From Thamnocephalis sphaerospora (lineage: Eukaryota > Zoopagomycota > Zoopagomycetes > Zoopagales > Sigmoideomycetaceae), in NCBI GenBank assembly GCA_003614735.1, contig KZ992589.1, positions 1 through 27,834 of the forward strand: a DNA stretch of 27,834 bases, written 5' to 3'. A program made the translations under genes and the position numbers. Under the pieces are notes generated by a model, which did not search any database, had not been told where the DNA came from, and saw nothing but the letters and a program-made list of their open reading frames with translations. Positions within the stretch are counted from its first letter, which is position 1. Every line of letters begins with the position of its first letter. Shown here piece after piece: positions 18,369-27,834 of the stretch.

Positions 18369-19358
18369 TTAGCTGCGCAAAAACTGGTCGCAGCGGTCTT
18401 TGCGTCGCTCCGAGTACTAGCCAGCCACGCACATGAGCAGGTTAGCGCATGTAGCGTAGACAACAACGCGATCGATTCGCTTAGTTTTGCTCACCTCTTC
18501 GTAACCCTCTAGTGCGTGCAGATCCTCCTCCTGCATTGGATTGTCGCTGATGGACACGACCACCACCGGGGTTTCACGCAACAGCTCGCCAGGAAACTTG
18601 GTCAGGCGGTTCTTGTCCAGCCGCATCACCTTGACGGCACGCATGCGACGCCACGCCGTCGGCACCTCCGTAAGCTGATTGCCAACGCAACGCAGCTCCT
18701 CCAGCGCCGCAGCATTGGCGAGATCTGGCGGCAGCGACTCAATCTCGTTGTCCGACACGTCGAGCTCGCGCAGCTGTTCACACGCGCCAATGCGCGCCGG
18801 CAGCGTACGGATCTTGTTGCGCTGCAGTCGGAGTACGCGCAACCGCGCCAGATCCTCAAATGGAAACGATGTAACCGAAGTCAGTCGGTTGCCGCTCAGA
18901 TCCAGCGTCTCCAGTCGCGTCAGCTGAGCAATCACTAGCGGCACTTCGGCCAGCCGATTGTCGGCAATTGTAAGATGGCGCAGAGAGTCGGCGAACCGAG
19001 CCATATCGTCTGGACTGCAGGTTGGTCAAGCCGAACGAACAAACGAACGCTGGTTAGCACCACCATTCCATCGACCACGACGACCACAAGAAGCATGGTA
19101 TCACCCATGCTACGTCTGCAACACCTACATGAACTTTAGCAAATTCTTGTTGAGATCTAGCGAGCGCAGGTCTACCGTAAAGATATCGGGTATCTCCTTC
19201 AGTTTGCCGTTGGCAAGCGACAGTATGCCGGTCTTTTCCGCACGCTCCAGCTGGTTCTCCAGCGTCGCATTGACATTGCGCACAGGTGGCGTGTTGACGG
19301 TGGCCCCATTAATGCGACGAAGAATGCGCTCAGCAAACGTTTCCTCGGTGCGCGTCAT
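18369..19358 (-). CDS. LRRC57: LRRC57-like leucine-rich-repeat protein
   Basis: Three exons give 265 aa: 19129-19358, 18495-19014, 18369-18416. Introns are 114 nt (GTAGGT...CTGCAG) and 78 nt (GTGAGC...GGCTAG, with a CTAAC branch word). After a 30-residue N-terminal extension comes ERAEKTGILSLANGKLKEIP, the capping repeat typical of LRRC57, then about seven LRRs of the short intracellular L..L.L..N.L..LP type, for example LRELDVSDNEIESLP. The end, LHALEGYEEYSERRKDR, matches the conserved LEGYD.Y..R tail of LRRC57. That match depends on the third exon, which a plain open reading frame would miss. Family role is poorly defined; probably a cytoplasmic protein-interaction scaffold. No signal peptide or kinase domain. 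Confidence 0.85.
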
Positions 19359-19738
19359 GCTGCAGCAGTGGCTATAGACACAGGGAGAGAAAAGCCGGCG
19401 TAAAGATCAACGCTACACTGGCGGCGAAAAGCACTGATGATCGGCAATGGACAGACAACGCAGACAAAGAGCAGCCAGATAGAGGCGCAGGCAGAAGCGG
19501 TGTGGACAGGCGGTCGGAGCAATAGGACAGGGTACGGCCAAAGCCGTCGACGCAGGTGAACAAGCAAGAGGAAGAAGAGAAGCCGCCAAGACGGCGATTG
19601 GCTCTGCCAAAGGCCGCTTTTTAGGCAGTAGACGATCAAATTCAGCGCCACTTGTCACGCGACGATGATGCCAGCCACAGACACTGCGCCATGCGTTGCA
19701 GCGGCCACCAGCAGCAGCAGCAGCAGCAGCAGCAACGT
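19359..19738. other. LRRC57-like promoter and methyltransferase 3' flank
   Basis: 380 bases between two minus-strand genes. It contains the CAG/CTG repeat just past the methyltransferase stop. The open minus-strand frames here are short and featureless. Confidence 0.45.
19709..19732. repeat. Eight-unit CAG (CTG on gene strand) repeat
   Basis: Eight perfect CAG triplets followed by CAA, six bases beyond the methyltransferase stop codon. On the transcribed strand it would be a CTG repeat in the 3' UTR. Confidence 0.9.
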
Positions 19739-20920
19739 CTATTCGCGCAACGATGCACGCCGCTGGATCAGACTGAGGCCATCAAAGAGCGGCAGGAGGA
19801 TCACCTCGATGCGCGTGTCGGCAGCCGAATATCGATTAAACGCATGCATGGCGGTGGCAGCACGTCGCACACCAGGCTTTGCATTGGTTACAAGTGAGTC
19901 GATGCCGCTCGACACGTCCTCTGCTTGCTCGCCGGATGCAACACGCACCGCCTCACCACGGAACAAGACTGCACAGCGGGTTAGCGTGGCTTGACCGGTG
20001 GCGCGCTACCCTTGGGCCTACCGTTGTCGGCAACAATCAGGCCGTGTTCCGTAAGCAGATTACGGCTGAGAATCGTGTCGAGATACTGAATGTAGCCGCC
20101 TTTGTTGGCATCTGTGTGCCATCATGTCCGTTGGTTTGGCGTCACAACGCTCAGCTGGTCGCGTACGCTTACCGATAAAGATGAGGTCGAACGGCTTGGA
20201 CGCATCAAGGAGCTCAAGTCTGCGGTCATCGCAGAGATTAGCACGCAGGGGCATCATCACGCCAGCATTTTGTACGCACGTCGTCTGCGCGGGGCCCTCC
20301 CACACTTGTACCTGATCCGCAAGGCCAGCGCGTGCAATCCACGCACGCGCCATCGCTGCTGCTTGCGGGTCCAATTCACAGGTTACCACCTGCACCGAAG
20401 CTCCCGCGTTGGCACGGTTGGCTCCCAGCAGTGCACCCTCGGCCAGCCATAGCGCACTTTGTCCCGTAAAGCAGCCCAGCTCGAGAATACGCCGCACTCC
20501 CATGGTGCGCGCCAGCATGCGAAGCAGTCGGCCTTGTGTGGCAGACACTGACTGACCGGCCAAGCTCGGATATTGCTCTGCAGTAGCGCGATGCAGCGCT
20601 TCATGATGTTCCGGCACGCCTGCGTTTGCATTGGTGGTGGTATGTGCGCAGAGATAGCGCTCCAGCACTTTGAACGGCAATCGGTGTATACCCGCCTCCT
20701 TGTCGCTGCTGGTCACAGTGGTCGATGTGCCTGTGCCAGACACGGTCGATGCAACCGTAGACGTACTAACATTGGTATCCTGCTCGTCGGTCAACCGTCG
20801 ACTAGAGCAGCTGAATGTCCTCGCTGCCATGCGTGGAGAGGCGCCATACCACCTGCAAGTAAGCAGTTGGCCCGTCAGCCGCTGAACGCCTGACCTCTGT
20901 GTCGTTGCTAGTCCATGCAT
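19739..20920 (-). CDS. SAM-dependent O-methyltransferase, caffeoyl-CoA type (family 3)
   Basis: Three exons give 355 aa: 20173-20920, 20022-20111, 19739-19968. Introns of 61 and 53 nt are phase 1, and the second has a CTAAC word. The class I Rossmann methyltransferase motifs are in order: ILELGCFTGQSALWLAEG (SAM-binding loop), CELDPQAAAMARAW (acidic residue for the SAM ribose), FDLIFIDANKGGYIQYLD (junction of exons 1 and 2; metal/substrate motif) and GLIVADNVLFRGEAV (junction of exons 2 and 3). This is the family of caffeoyl-CoA, catechol-type O-methyltransferases acting on hydroxyls of small molecules; the substrate cannot be read from sequence. The N-terminal 100 residues are longer than in typical members; SPRMAARTFSCSSRRL could be a mitochondrial presequence if translation starts at the inner Met. 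The first in-frame ATG, 20920, is used here. Confidence 0.85.
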
Positions 20921-21048
20921 TGTCGTGCTCAAGAAGGACAAAGTTGTTTACGAGGCAGTTCGCCGTCCTTTGAAACGCCTGTTTTTTCTTTTTTCCTGCC
21001 TTCCACTGCTGCGTGAATCGTGCCGATCCTACGACGCACCAGCACAAC
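20921..21048. promoter_or_regulatory. Shared divergent promoter region
   Basis: Only 128 bases separate the start codons of the methyltransferase (-) and MAK11 (+). No TATA box is obvious in either direction. Confidence 0.5.
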
Positions 21049-22753
21049 ATGGCCCCAGACAAACAGAAGCGTGCCGCTGAGAAGAAGCAGCCGCGACCGG
21101 CGAAGCGGACCAAAAAGCAAAAGCTGGACAACGATGCGCTAAAGGTGGCGGAGACCACAGTGTCGGCAGCTGAGGCTGGCCCAGTCGACGCGGGCTACTT
21201 TCGCATTGTAGCCGGCTCCTACGAGCGGCTCCTGTACGGTATCGATGCATTCTGGGATAAGCAGGCAGCTTTAGATGGAGCAGAGAAGCCCAAGAAAAAA
21301 GCAAAGACTAGCCAGCAGGAGACAAAACAGTCAGGTCAGAAGGTACGTGTTCGCTAGCTGCGCATTCTTGTAAAAGGAGGCGACGAAGATGGAACATAGC
21401 GATAGCTTACCTGCGTATCTACGCTGTAAACCTTGCCGTACAGCTGCTCTTCAAGCCTGTCTTCATCTTTCCTGCCCATATTGCTTGCCTCAAGTCGGTG
21501 GCGATTGGTGGACATTTGCTGGCTTCAGGTAGTGCGGATGAGCTGATCAAGTAGGTTGGGCGTAACGTACATGGCAGCTTTCTTGGTATGCTCACCTGGA
21601 CACGCGCTAGACTTTACGATATCAAGAAGCGCAAAGAACTGGGCACGCTGATGCATCACAGCGGCAAGTGTTGGCGGTAGTGCTGGTCTGGCACTGCGAA
21701 TGGTACAGCTTACGGTGTTATACGTCGATAGGCACTATTACCAGCATGGAGTTTTACGGAAAGACACACATGGTGAGCGTTGCCGATGATGGCAAGCTGT
21801 GCATCTGGCGTACCAAGGACTGGGAGTGCCTGCGCGAGCTCAAGGGCCACACGTACGTTATGCAACAGGGCGGTATCAATTTGTACTAGAACTTACGCTA
21901 GCGAAACACCAGGGGTGCAATCAACTGCGTCTCTGTGCACCCGTCGGGCCGCATTGCCTTGACGGTAGGAGCAGATCGTACGCTGCGTAGCTGGGATCTG
22001 ACGGTGGGCGGAAAACTGAGCGCCACCAAACTGAGGCAAGGTACTCTATGCGGGCAATACTGCATGCTCATGCAATCTGCACCCCGTGCTAATCCTTGGT
22101 TGCACGCCGTAGCTGCCGATCTTATTCGCTGGAGCCCAAGTGGTGCGCAGTATGCGGTGCTTACCGGTCGCAAAATTGACATTTACAACGTTGCGGTACG
22201 CTCATGGCAATCATTGTCGCATGGCGCTTGCTTGTATACTAACGTTTTGACGGTGTGCTGGTACACTAGGATGCACAAGTAGTGCGCACGTACACTGAGC
22301 GCACAATGCTGCTATGCATGCGCTATGCGGCCGACCGGGAGGGCCGCGACCTCCTTGTTGTGGGCGGCAACGATAAGCGCCTGCGCATCTATCACGCAGA
22401 CACGGATAAGCCGCTGGTGGACGTAGTAGCGCACGACACGCGGTAGGTCGCCATCGATGCGCTGCCACACCTGCCACTAATGCGATATGCACTGCGCTGC
22501 TAGAATCAAGGATGTGGCCGTGTACTATCCGCCAACAGCAGCATCGTCTGCAACTACGGGCTGGCGGCCTACGGGTACCTTGCTTGTAACGGCATCGTCA
22601 TCGGGACATATTCGTGTCTGGGATCTCGAGGCGCTGCTCACCGTAGATGCTACTGCTGCACCCGAGGTGGTGGCTGAGACGGCGCTGGTGGGCGAACATG
22701 ATACAGGCAGCCGGCTGACATGCACAACAGTCTGCAATGGTTTTGAAGCGTGA
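21049..22753 (+). CDS. MAK11: MAK11/PAK1IP1 WD40 protein, 60S ribosome biogenesis
   Basis: Eight exons give 402 aa: 21049-21342, 21444-21550, 21611-21663, 21732-21852, 21913-22040, 22113-22195, 22270-22442, 22504-22753. After a Lys-rich N-terminus (nucleolar-type), WD40 repeats follow: RIVAGSYERLLYGID, FIFPAHIACLKSVAIGGHLL, ASGSADELIKLYDIKKRKEL, GTITSMEFYGKTHMVSVADD, LKGHTGAINCVSVHPSGRIA, IRWSPSGAQYAVLTGRKIDI and ASSSGHIRVWDLEALL. WSPSGAQYAVL.GRKIDIY is distinctive for PAK1IP1/Mak11, which helps load Rlp24 and joins pre-60S particles in the nucleolus; the animal ortholog binds PAK1. Intron 3 must use a GC donor (GCAAGT at 21664) to join HHSG to TITSMEF in frame. The ATG at 21049 follows an upstream non-ATG open stretch. 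Confidence 0.92.
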
Positions 22754-22780
22754 TGCGATGCAGCAACCGGTGATTTATAA

Positions 22781-24415
22781 ATGCATTCCAGAACATCGGC
22801 CTGCATCGGCTGTCTCCGATCATCAACAACACCAGTACTCCGCGCATTCGCTATCCATGTGTCTTGGCGATCTTGCAGCAGCTTGCTTAGCGATGTATCA
22901 GCCCCTTTTCACGCGCCACCCCTTTTCAATGGCCGTTGCGCGCTGCTATTGCGCTCTCTGGCATTTCTCGCTAGATTCTTGACAATTACATTTGACATTC
23001 CATTCTACGCACTCGGCCGTTTCTGGTCATCATTTTTGCCACAATATTGGTTGGTGCATGGACGCAACAATCTTTCCACACCCTACCACAACATGCATGC
23101 CTCACGGCTGGCGACGGTGCTGCCACCGCAGGGAAGATGGAGACGCCGTGTATCGCGCACATTTCGCGGACGAGGGCCAATACTCAGCGTATCGCAGACG
23201 ATGCCAGTACAGCTGCTGAGTACCACTGAACCAGCAGATGCAGAATCAGCCATGGATGAGCGCCGCACACGTACCAGCGAAAGCAGGTCGCATCGACATA
23301 GCTTTCCCGAGCACACATACCTGGCCGGCAGTACACTCGGGCCAGTTGCCAGTAAACGGATGTTAAAATGCGAAGACAATGCAGAAGTCGATGTATCTCG
23401 TGGTGCCGATACTGATACTGCCGGTAGTCTGCCGATGATGGCGGCAGCATCTCGAACCATGCTAAGACAGTCCAGCCTCAAATACAAATCTCCTCTGCCG
23501 TGTACTTCCTATGACCGACGCCCACCGGCGCCACCCCTGGTGTCGGCAGTCGTACATGAAGCACTCCCTGATACGAAAACCCAAGGATCACTAAGACTTG
23601 GTGCACGTCTTCGTCGACTCTTTCGCGGTGACAGCGGGCGATCAGCACATCATCAGCGCAAGCTTGACGAAATTGTTTGTCAACCCAGTATCGAGGCGTC
23701 ACCAGCAGCGAGTATTGTTAAGCTAAATGCTGCTGCTGCCTTGGCGGCTTACGCACAAAATGAACATCACGCTGACCGTCCCAACAATATCGAGCAAAAT
23801 CATCTACCTCGTTGGTACTATTGGCCTGCTCAGCTAACATGGAGTGCACGCTGGCATGAGACGGCCAGTCGCCATGGTGCTTACCGTAACGCAACGCTGC
23901 AGTCAAGCGAAGCGTATAGCAAAACAGACAAAGCAGGCGAAGCATACGGGAAAGAAACTGCCGCTTACACTACCGCATTACCAAGCCCCAGTGCAGCCTA
24001 CGAAAAAAGCGGCGGTGGAAATAGCTGGCATCGACGCTATTGGCAGCACAGTCGGAAAAGCTGGCGAAAACGCTCAACTCTGCGTCAAGATGCCAGTGCC
24101 GCCAGCTGTTGTCAGGACGATCCGCACAAGACATTGACTGATGATCGACGACAGTCGCGGAAAAAACGGCTTAGCATATGGTCGATTTACGATCAGGCAC
24201 ACACCAACATCGACGGTCGAAGCGACGAGTTGAAAGGAACCGAGTCTATCAGTGACAAGGCGTACAGTCTAGTACACATGCCATCCAGGTCGTATATTAT
24301 TATAGAAAACAACGAGCCGGTCATCCAGATGGAAGATTATGGCCAGTTGATTCTCTCGTTGGAAGCTAGCGATTCAGAGGACACATCCATGGAACAGCTG
24401 CCAATGTTTGGCTAA
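22781..24415 (+). CDS. Intronless orphan protein, 544 aa
   Basis: A single uninterrupted frame from the ATG at 22781 to TAA at 24413-24415, unusually long for this window, where conserved genes have introns every 50-300 nt. I recognise no domain. Residues about 52-90 are hydrophobic (LLRSLAFLARFLTITFDIPF, then FWSSFLPQYW) and could be a membrane anchor, but this region is T/C-rich and may be untranslated leader. In that case the next ATG, 23093 (MHASRLATVLPPQG), gives 440 aa. The rest is basic and Ser/Arg/His-rich, with RLGARLRRLFRGDSGR, Tyr-spaced repeats (EAYSKTDKAGEAYGKETAAY) and an acidic end (MEDYGQLILSLEASDSEDTS). It starts 27 bases after MAK11 ends. The ATG is preceded by a TTTATAAA word (from 22772). 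Function unknown. Confidence 0.6.
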   Translation: MHSRTSACIGCLRSSTTPVLRAFAIHVSWRSCSSLLSDVSAPFHAPPLFNGRCALLLRSLAFLARFLTITFDIPFYALGRFWSSFLPQYWLVHGRNNLSTPYHNMHASRLATVLPPQGRWRRRVSRTFRGRGPILSVSQTMPVQLLSTTEPADAESAMDERRTRTSESRSHRHSFPEHTYLAGSTLGPVASKRMLKCEDNAEVDVSRGADTDTAGSLPMMAAASRTMLRQSSLKYKSPLPCTSYDRRPPAPPLVSAVVHEALPDTKTQGSLRLGARLRRLFRGDSGRSAHHQRKLDEIVCQPSIEASPAASIVKLNAAAALAAYAQNEHHADRPNNIEQNHLPRWYYWPAQLTWSARWHETASRHGAYRNATLQSSEAYSKTDKAGEAYGKETAAYTTALPSPSAAYEKSGGGNSWHRRYWQHSRKSWRKRSTLRQDASAASCCQDDPHKTLTDDRRQSRKKRLSIWSIYDQAHTNIDGRSDELKGTESISDKAYSLVHMPSRSYIIIENNEPVIQMEDYGQLILSLEASDSEDTSMEQLPMFG

Positions 24416-24520
24416 CTGTTTATTAGTGGCTGGACCAAATAAAAGCTGTTTCGCTTCACTTTTGTTGTTGACCTTTGCGCAAATTGACCTGCCTCATCGC
24501 GCACCTCATTCCCTCCCGCC

Positions 24521-25679
24521 ATGGCCGAGCAACCTCGTCTCAGCGCGGCCTTTCCGCCGCCACCACCGTTCTACAAAGACTTTACCTCGGAGCGGCTTGC
24601 GGCGTATCGTGCCTGGTGCGCCGACACTTTGGCTCAGGCGAACGAAGAAAGCGCGATTCCGGCGGAATTCGCTCAACTTCAGCCACCACCACCACCAACC
24701 GCCGGCACCTACCTGATGTTTGGCGAACAATGGCCAGTGCGTAGGCAAGCGGTGTTGCATAGCTGCTATTCCGGCTTGGTCAGATTGAAGCTGCGCATGC
24801 TCGGCTTGCGCTCACGCACACGTCAACGATATGCTCGCATAGGTTATAGACGAAGCGCCGTCGCTCAAAGATGCGGGTATTCTGCAGCTCTATACGGAAA
24901 AGGCCAGCGGTAAGACCGCACCAGCGTGACGTTACTCGTCAATAGCTGCCTGACTTGCATGCATGTCGTCTGGCAGCCGGTCGTGCTGATGAACTGAAGC
25001 GACTCAATCGCTCTTTGGTGTTCAACTTTTTGGAGCTTGTGGATACCCTGATCAACGCTCCAGAGCAGGTACATCTTGGCCGAGTTGGTGTGTTTGTCTA
25101 TGGTGCTGACATGTAACATGGCAGTATCCCGCCAAAATCGATCACTTTAGACTGATCCTTAACAACATGTATGCGCTCATCAACGAGTATCGACCACTAC
25201 AGGTGCGTTGGGGCAAAGAATCGACGGCAGCCCATTAGCCTGCACCTGTGATACTCATCTGCTTATGCATCCCTCTTTCCGACAGGCACGCGAAACGCTG
25301 AAAATGATGCTGCGCGACCAGATTGAGCGGAAACAACAGGCAACGCGTGATTTGCTAGAGTGTGTATTTGATGTCTGCTTAATTCTACCGAGTTGCTCAC
25401 ATACATCCATTATTTCTACTGCGCCACCGTAGACAATGCCAGCAACTTACAAAGATGATTGAAGATGTACACGCGCAAGCACCAACCGCAGACGATGATA
25501 TGGCCAAGCTGATGGCACTAGCTGATTTACCCGCTGGCGATGATGACGGTGCACTTGAAGACACGGGCATTGCATCCATGGCTTTGAAGACGGCGGCACT
25601 GCCAACCATTGTACCAACCGACCCAGACGCAGCGGAGATGCGAGAAAAGCTCTACGATATGGTGCTCAACATCTCGTAA
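24521..25679 (+). CDS. MED7: Mediator complex subunit 7
   Basis: Six exons give 257 aa: 24521-24736, 24843-24909, 24977-25068, 25125-25202, 25286-25359, 25433-25679. The N-terminus has the Med7 signature: a proline run with FPPPPPFYKDFTSERL and then LQPPPPPTAGTYLMFGEQWP. Next come LKDAGILQLY, ELKRLNRSLVFNFLELVDTL and the conserved core LILNNMYALINEYRPLQARE (exons 4 and 5), then a coiled region (QIERKQQATRDLLEQCQQL) and an acidic C-terminus. Med7 is in the Mediator middle module and pairs with Med21 and Med31; it is needed for RNA polymerase II transcription. Length is near the family's usual 200-240 aa. Donors include GTGCGT twice and GTGTGT. It begins 105 bases after the orphan gene ends. 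Confidence 0.93.
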
Positions 25680-25855
25680 ATGTCAATTGTATGGCGTTAT
25701 CAAAAGTAAATTGTGTGGTACGACTATAAACACTGGTGTGCCCACTCGTCTTTTTACCTGTGTTTTGGCCGTCTCGACTCGTCCACGATCTTCGCCCGTC
25801 CCGTCTTTCGTCGCTTCTGGGACCAGCGCAGCCGACGCAGCCAAGCCCAGTGACA

Positions 25856-27834
25856 ATGCATCTCTACAACCTTACGCTACAGCCGTCGACGATCATCACG
25901 CGTGCCGTGGTGGGCAACTTTGCCGGTACGCGTGAGCAGCAGATCGTCGCGGCCCGCGGCTCGCGGCTGGAGCTACTGCGACCAGACGCCGACACCGGCA
26001 AGGTGCGCGTGGCACTAGCGCATGATGTCTTTGGCGTGGTGCGCTCGCTGGCACCATTCCGCCTTACCGGCGGCAGTAAGGGTAGGTCGCGTAAACGCGT
26101 AGTGCGACGCGCGGCCATCGACTAACACGCAGTCGACGCTAGACTACCTGGTGGTGGGCTCGGACTCTGGGCGTATTACGATTCTCGAGTACAACGCGGA
26201 GCAGAACCGCTTTGAGCGCGTGCATATGGAGACATTTGGCAAGTCGGGCTGTCGCCGCGTTGTCCCTGGCCAATACGTTGCCACCGACCCGAAAGGACGC
26301 TCCATCATGATTGGTAGGTGTAGAAAGGTAGCGGTATCGGTTAGCCAAGCGGCTTACGTGTAATAATTGCTGTTTGCGTGACATGTCTGTGCGCGCTAGG
26401 TGCGGTGGAAAAGCAAAAGCTGGTCTACGTGATGAATCGCGATTCGGCAGCACGACTGACGATCTCATCGCCATTGGAGGCACACAAGTCGCATACGTTT
26501 GTGCACGACTGTGTTGGCGTGGATGTCGGCTACGAGAATCCGATCTTTGCTAGCCTGGAGGTGGACTACCAAGAGGCCGACGAAGATCCAACGGGAGAAG
26601 CACTTCAGGATGTGGAAATGGTACCAGCGTGCAAAAGACAGTTGGCATCATGGCGATACTAATGCATGCATGGTGTTCTTGGCGCAGCTGCTTACCTACT
26701 ATGAGCTCGATCTCGGCCTCAACCACGTGGTGCGCCGGTGGAGCGATGCTGTGGACATGACAGCCAACATGTTGATTCCGCGTAAGTGACGATGGCTTAC
26801 ACGCACGGCGCAGTCGTATGCTCATCCCAACCACGGGGCCGGTAGTACCTGGAGGCAACGATGGACCGTCTGGCGTTCTGGTGTGCTCTGAAAACTGGAT
26901 TGCGTACAGGCATCCGGGCGAGCCAGAGCATCGCGTGCCTATCCCGCGGCGCGAGAATCCGCTAGAGGATCCCAACCGCGGCCTTATCATTGTAGCAGCT
27001 GCAGTCCACAAGATGAAGGTAGGCGGCAAAGTTGCTTCAGCGGTTTGACCACCGCACTGATTTTGTGTGGGCGGTGCATGTGCGCAATGTAGCGGACATT
27101 CTTTGTGCTTGCGCAGAGCGAGACTGGCGATGTGTACAAAATTAGCGTGGCGCACACCGAGGGCAGGACTGGCAATCGTGTGGTGCAGGAGATTCGGATC
27201 AAATACTTTGACACGCTGCCAGTGGCCAGCTCCCTTTGCATCCTAAAGTCTGGTTTTCTGTTCCTTGCTGCAGAAATGGGCAACCAGTAAGTAGCAATAC
27301 CGTATATGTTGTACGTTAGTATGTTGTTAACCAGCGTATGCTACATCAGCCAATTCTACCAATTCCAGCGACTTGGCGATGATGATGACGAGCTGGAATT
27401 CGCCAGTGGTGACTACCCGCCCGGAGAAGAGACACTGGCGTACTTTAAGCCGCGTGAGCTGATTAATCTAGAGTTGGTGGACGAAATGGAGAGTGCCTGC
27501 CCGCTCATCGACGCCAAGGTATATATGTGTAACTGGTGGCAGGGGAGCGTGTAGCTGCATATACTCACGTTGCTTGCAGGTGCTCAACTTGACTGAAGAG
27601 GAGACACCCCAGCTGTATGCGCTTTGTGGACGTGGCTCGCGCTCATCACTGCGTATTATGCGCCATGGTCTTGAAGTGGCTGAGCTGGCAGTGACGGATT
27701 TGCCGGGTCGACCAAACGCCATTTGGACTACCAAGCTGCGTCGAGACGGTAGGCATTACCAGCCCTGTAATGAGCGCAGACCTTTGCGGTGACTTACACG
27801 GTCTATCCTCTGCTTCTTCTAGACCCATACGATG
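25856..27834 (+). CDS. RSE1: SF3B3/Rse1 spliceosome subunit, 5' part
   Basis: Nine exons are visible, the last cut by the window edge: 25856-26081, 26143-26313, 26400-26620, 26688-26781, 26846-27018, 27093-27286, 27350-27518, 27580-27748, 27823 onward. They encode about 476 residues of a family of about 1200. It starts [20 protein letters not shown] and contains [20 protein letters not shown] (across intron 1), [88 protein letters not shown] and [20 protein letters not shown], all close to human SF3B3. SF3B3 is the three-propeller scaffold of SF3b in the U2 snRNP, which recognises the intron branch point. Introns are 57-86 nt; intron 1 has ACTAAC and intron 3 ACTAAT branch words. Every join is in frame and matches family spacing. 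Confidence 0.96.

Noticed and set aside
1-27834. CRISPR arrays, insertion sequences, transposons or viral genes
   Set aside because: No spaced direct repeats, no transposase, integrase or reverse-transcriptase motifs, and no long terminal or inverted repeats noticed on reading both strands.

Overview
This is a nuclear window from a small-intron eukaryote, most likely a fungus and possibly an early-diverging one (inferred, not proven). The support is 37 reconstructed spliceosomal introns of about 50-115 nt, many with CTAAC/CTGAC-type branch points, compact spacing, and fungal-style orthologs: Mediator Med7, ribosome-assembly Mak11, a Mam3-type CNNM protein and a GATA factor. I saw no bacterial, phage or transposase signatures. 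Exon joins were worked out by hand from GT/GC-AG sites, reading-frame continuity and recalled family alignments; no search was run.

Left part (1-2.9 kb): poorly coding. It holds a possible 3' tail of an upstream gene (1-90), a frame-disrupted F-box-like gene on the + strand (about 690-2097, probable pseudogene) and a small unexplained minus-strand ORF.

Middle-left (2.9-11.1 kb): six consecutive minus-strand genes for low-complexity, Ala/Pro/Ser-rich proteins with no domain I recognise (called P1 to P6 here, left to right). Five share a short motif of the form [I/Y][C/A/S]AP[L/R], two carry PPxY motifs, and all end in a short Cys-containing or hydrophobic tail. Promoter-proximal words are shared between P4 and P5 and between P5 and P6. 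This looks like a divergent tandem gene family and is the most novel part of the window.

Right half (11.6-27.8 kb): ordinary conserved genes. In order: MAM3-like CNNM/CBS membrane protein (-), GATA zinc-finger protein (+), LRRC57-like leucine-rich-repeat protein (-), SAM-dependent O-methyltransferase (-), MAK11/PAK1IP1 WD40 protein (+), an intronless orphan gene (+), MED7 (+), and the 5' part of RSE1/SF3B3 (+), cut by the window edge. The O-methyltransferase and MAK11 are divergent across a 128-bp gap. The last four genes run head-to-tail with gaps of 27-176 bp.

Splicing is itself notable. Donors of the form GTAGGY are unusually common (12 of 37), and two introns (one in MAK11, one in MAM3) require GC donors, both with the sequence GCAAGT. 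Apart from the shared ribosome, Mediator and spliceosome themes of housekeeping genes, neighbours show no obvious pathway linkage.
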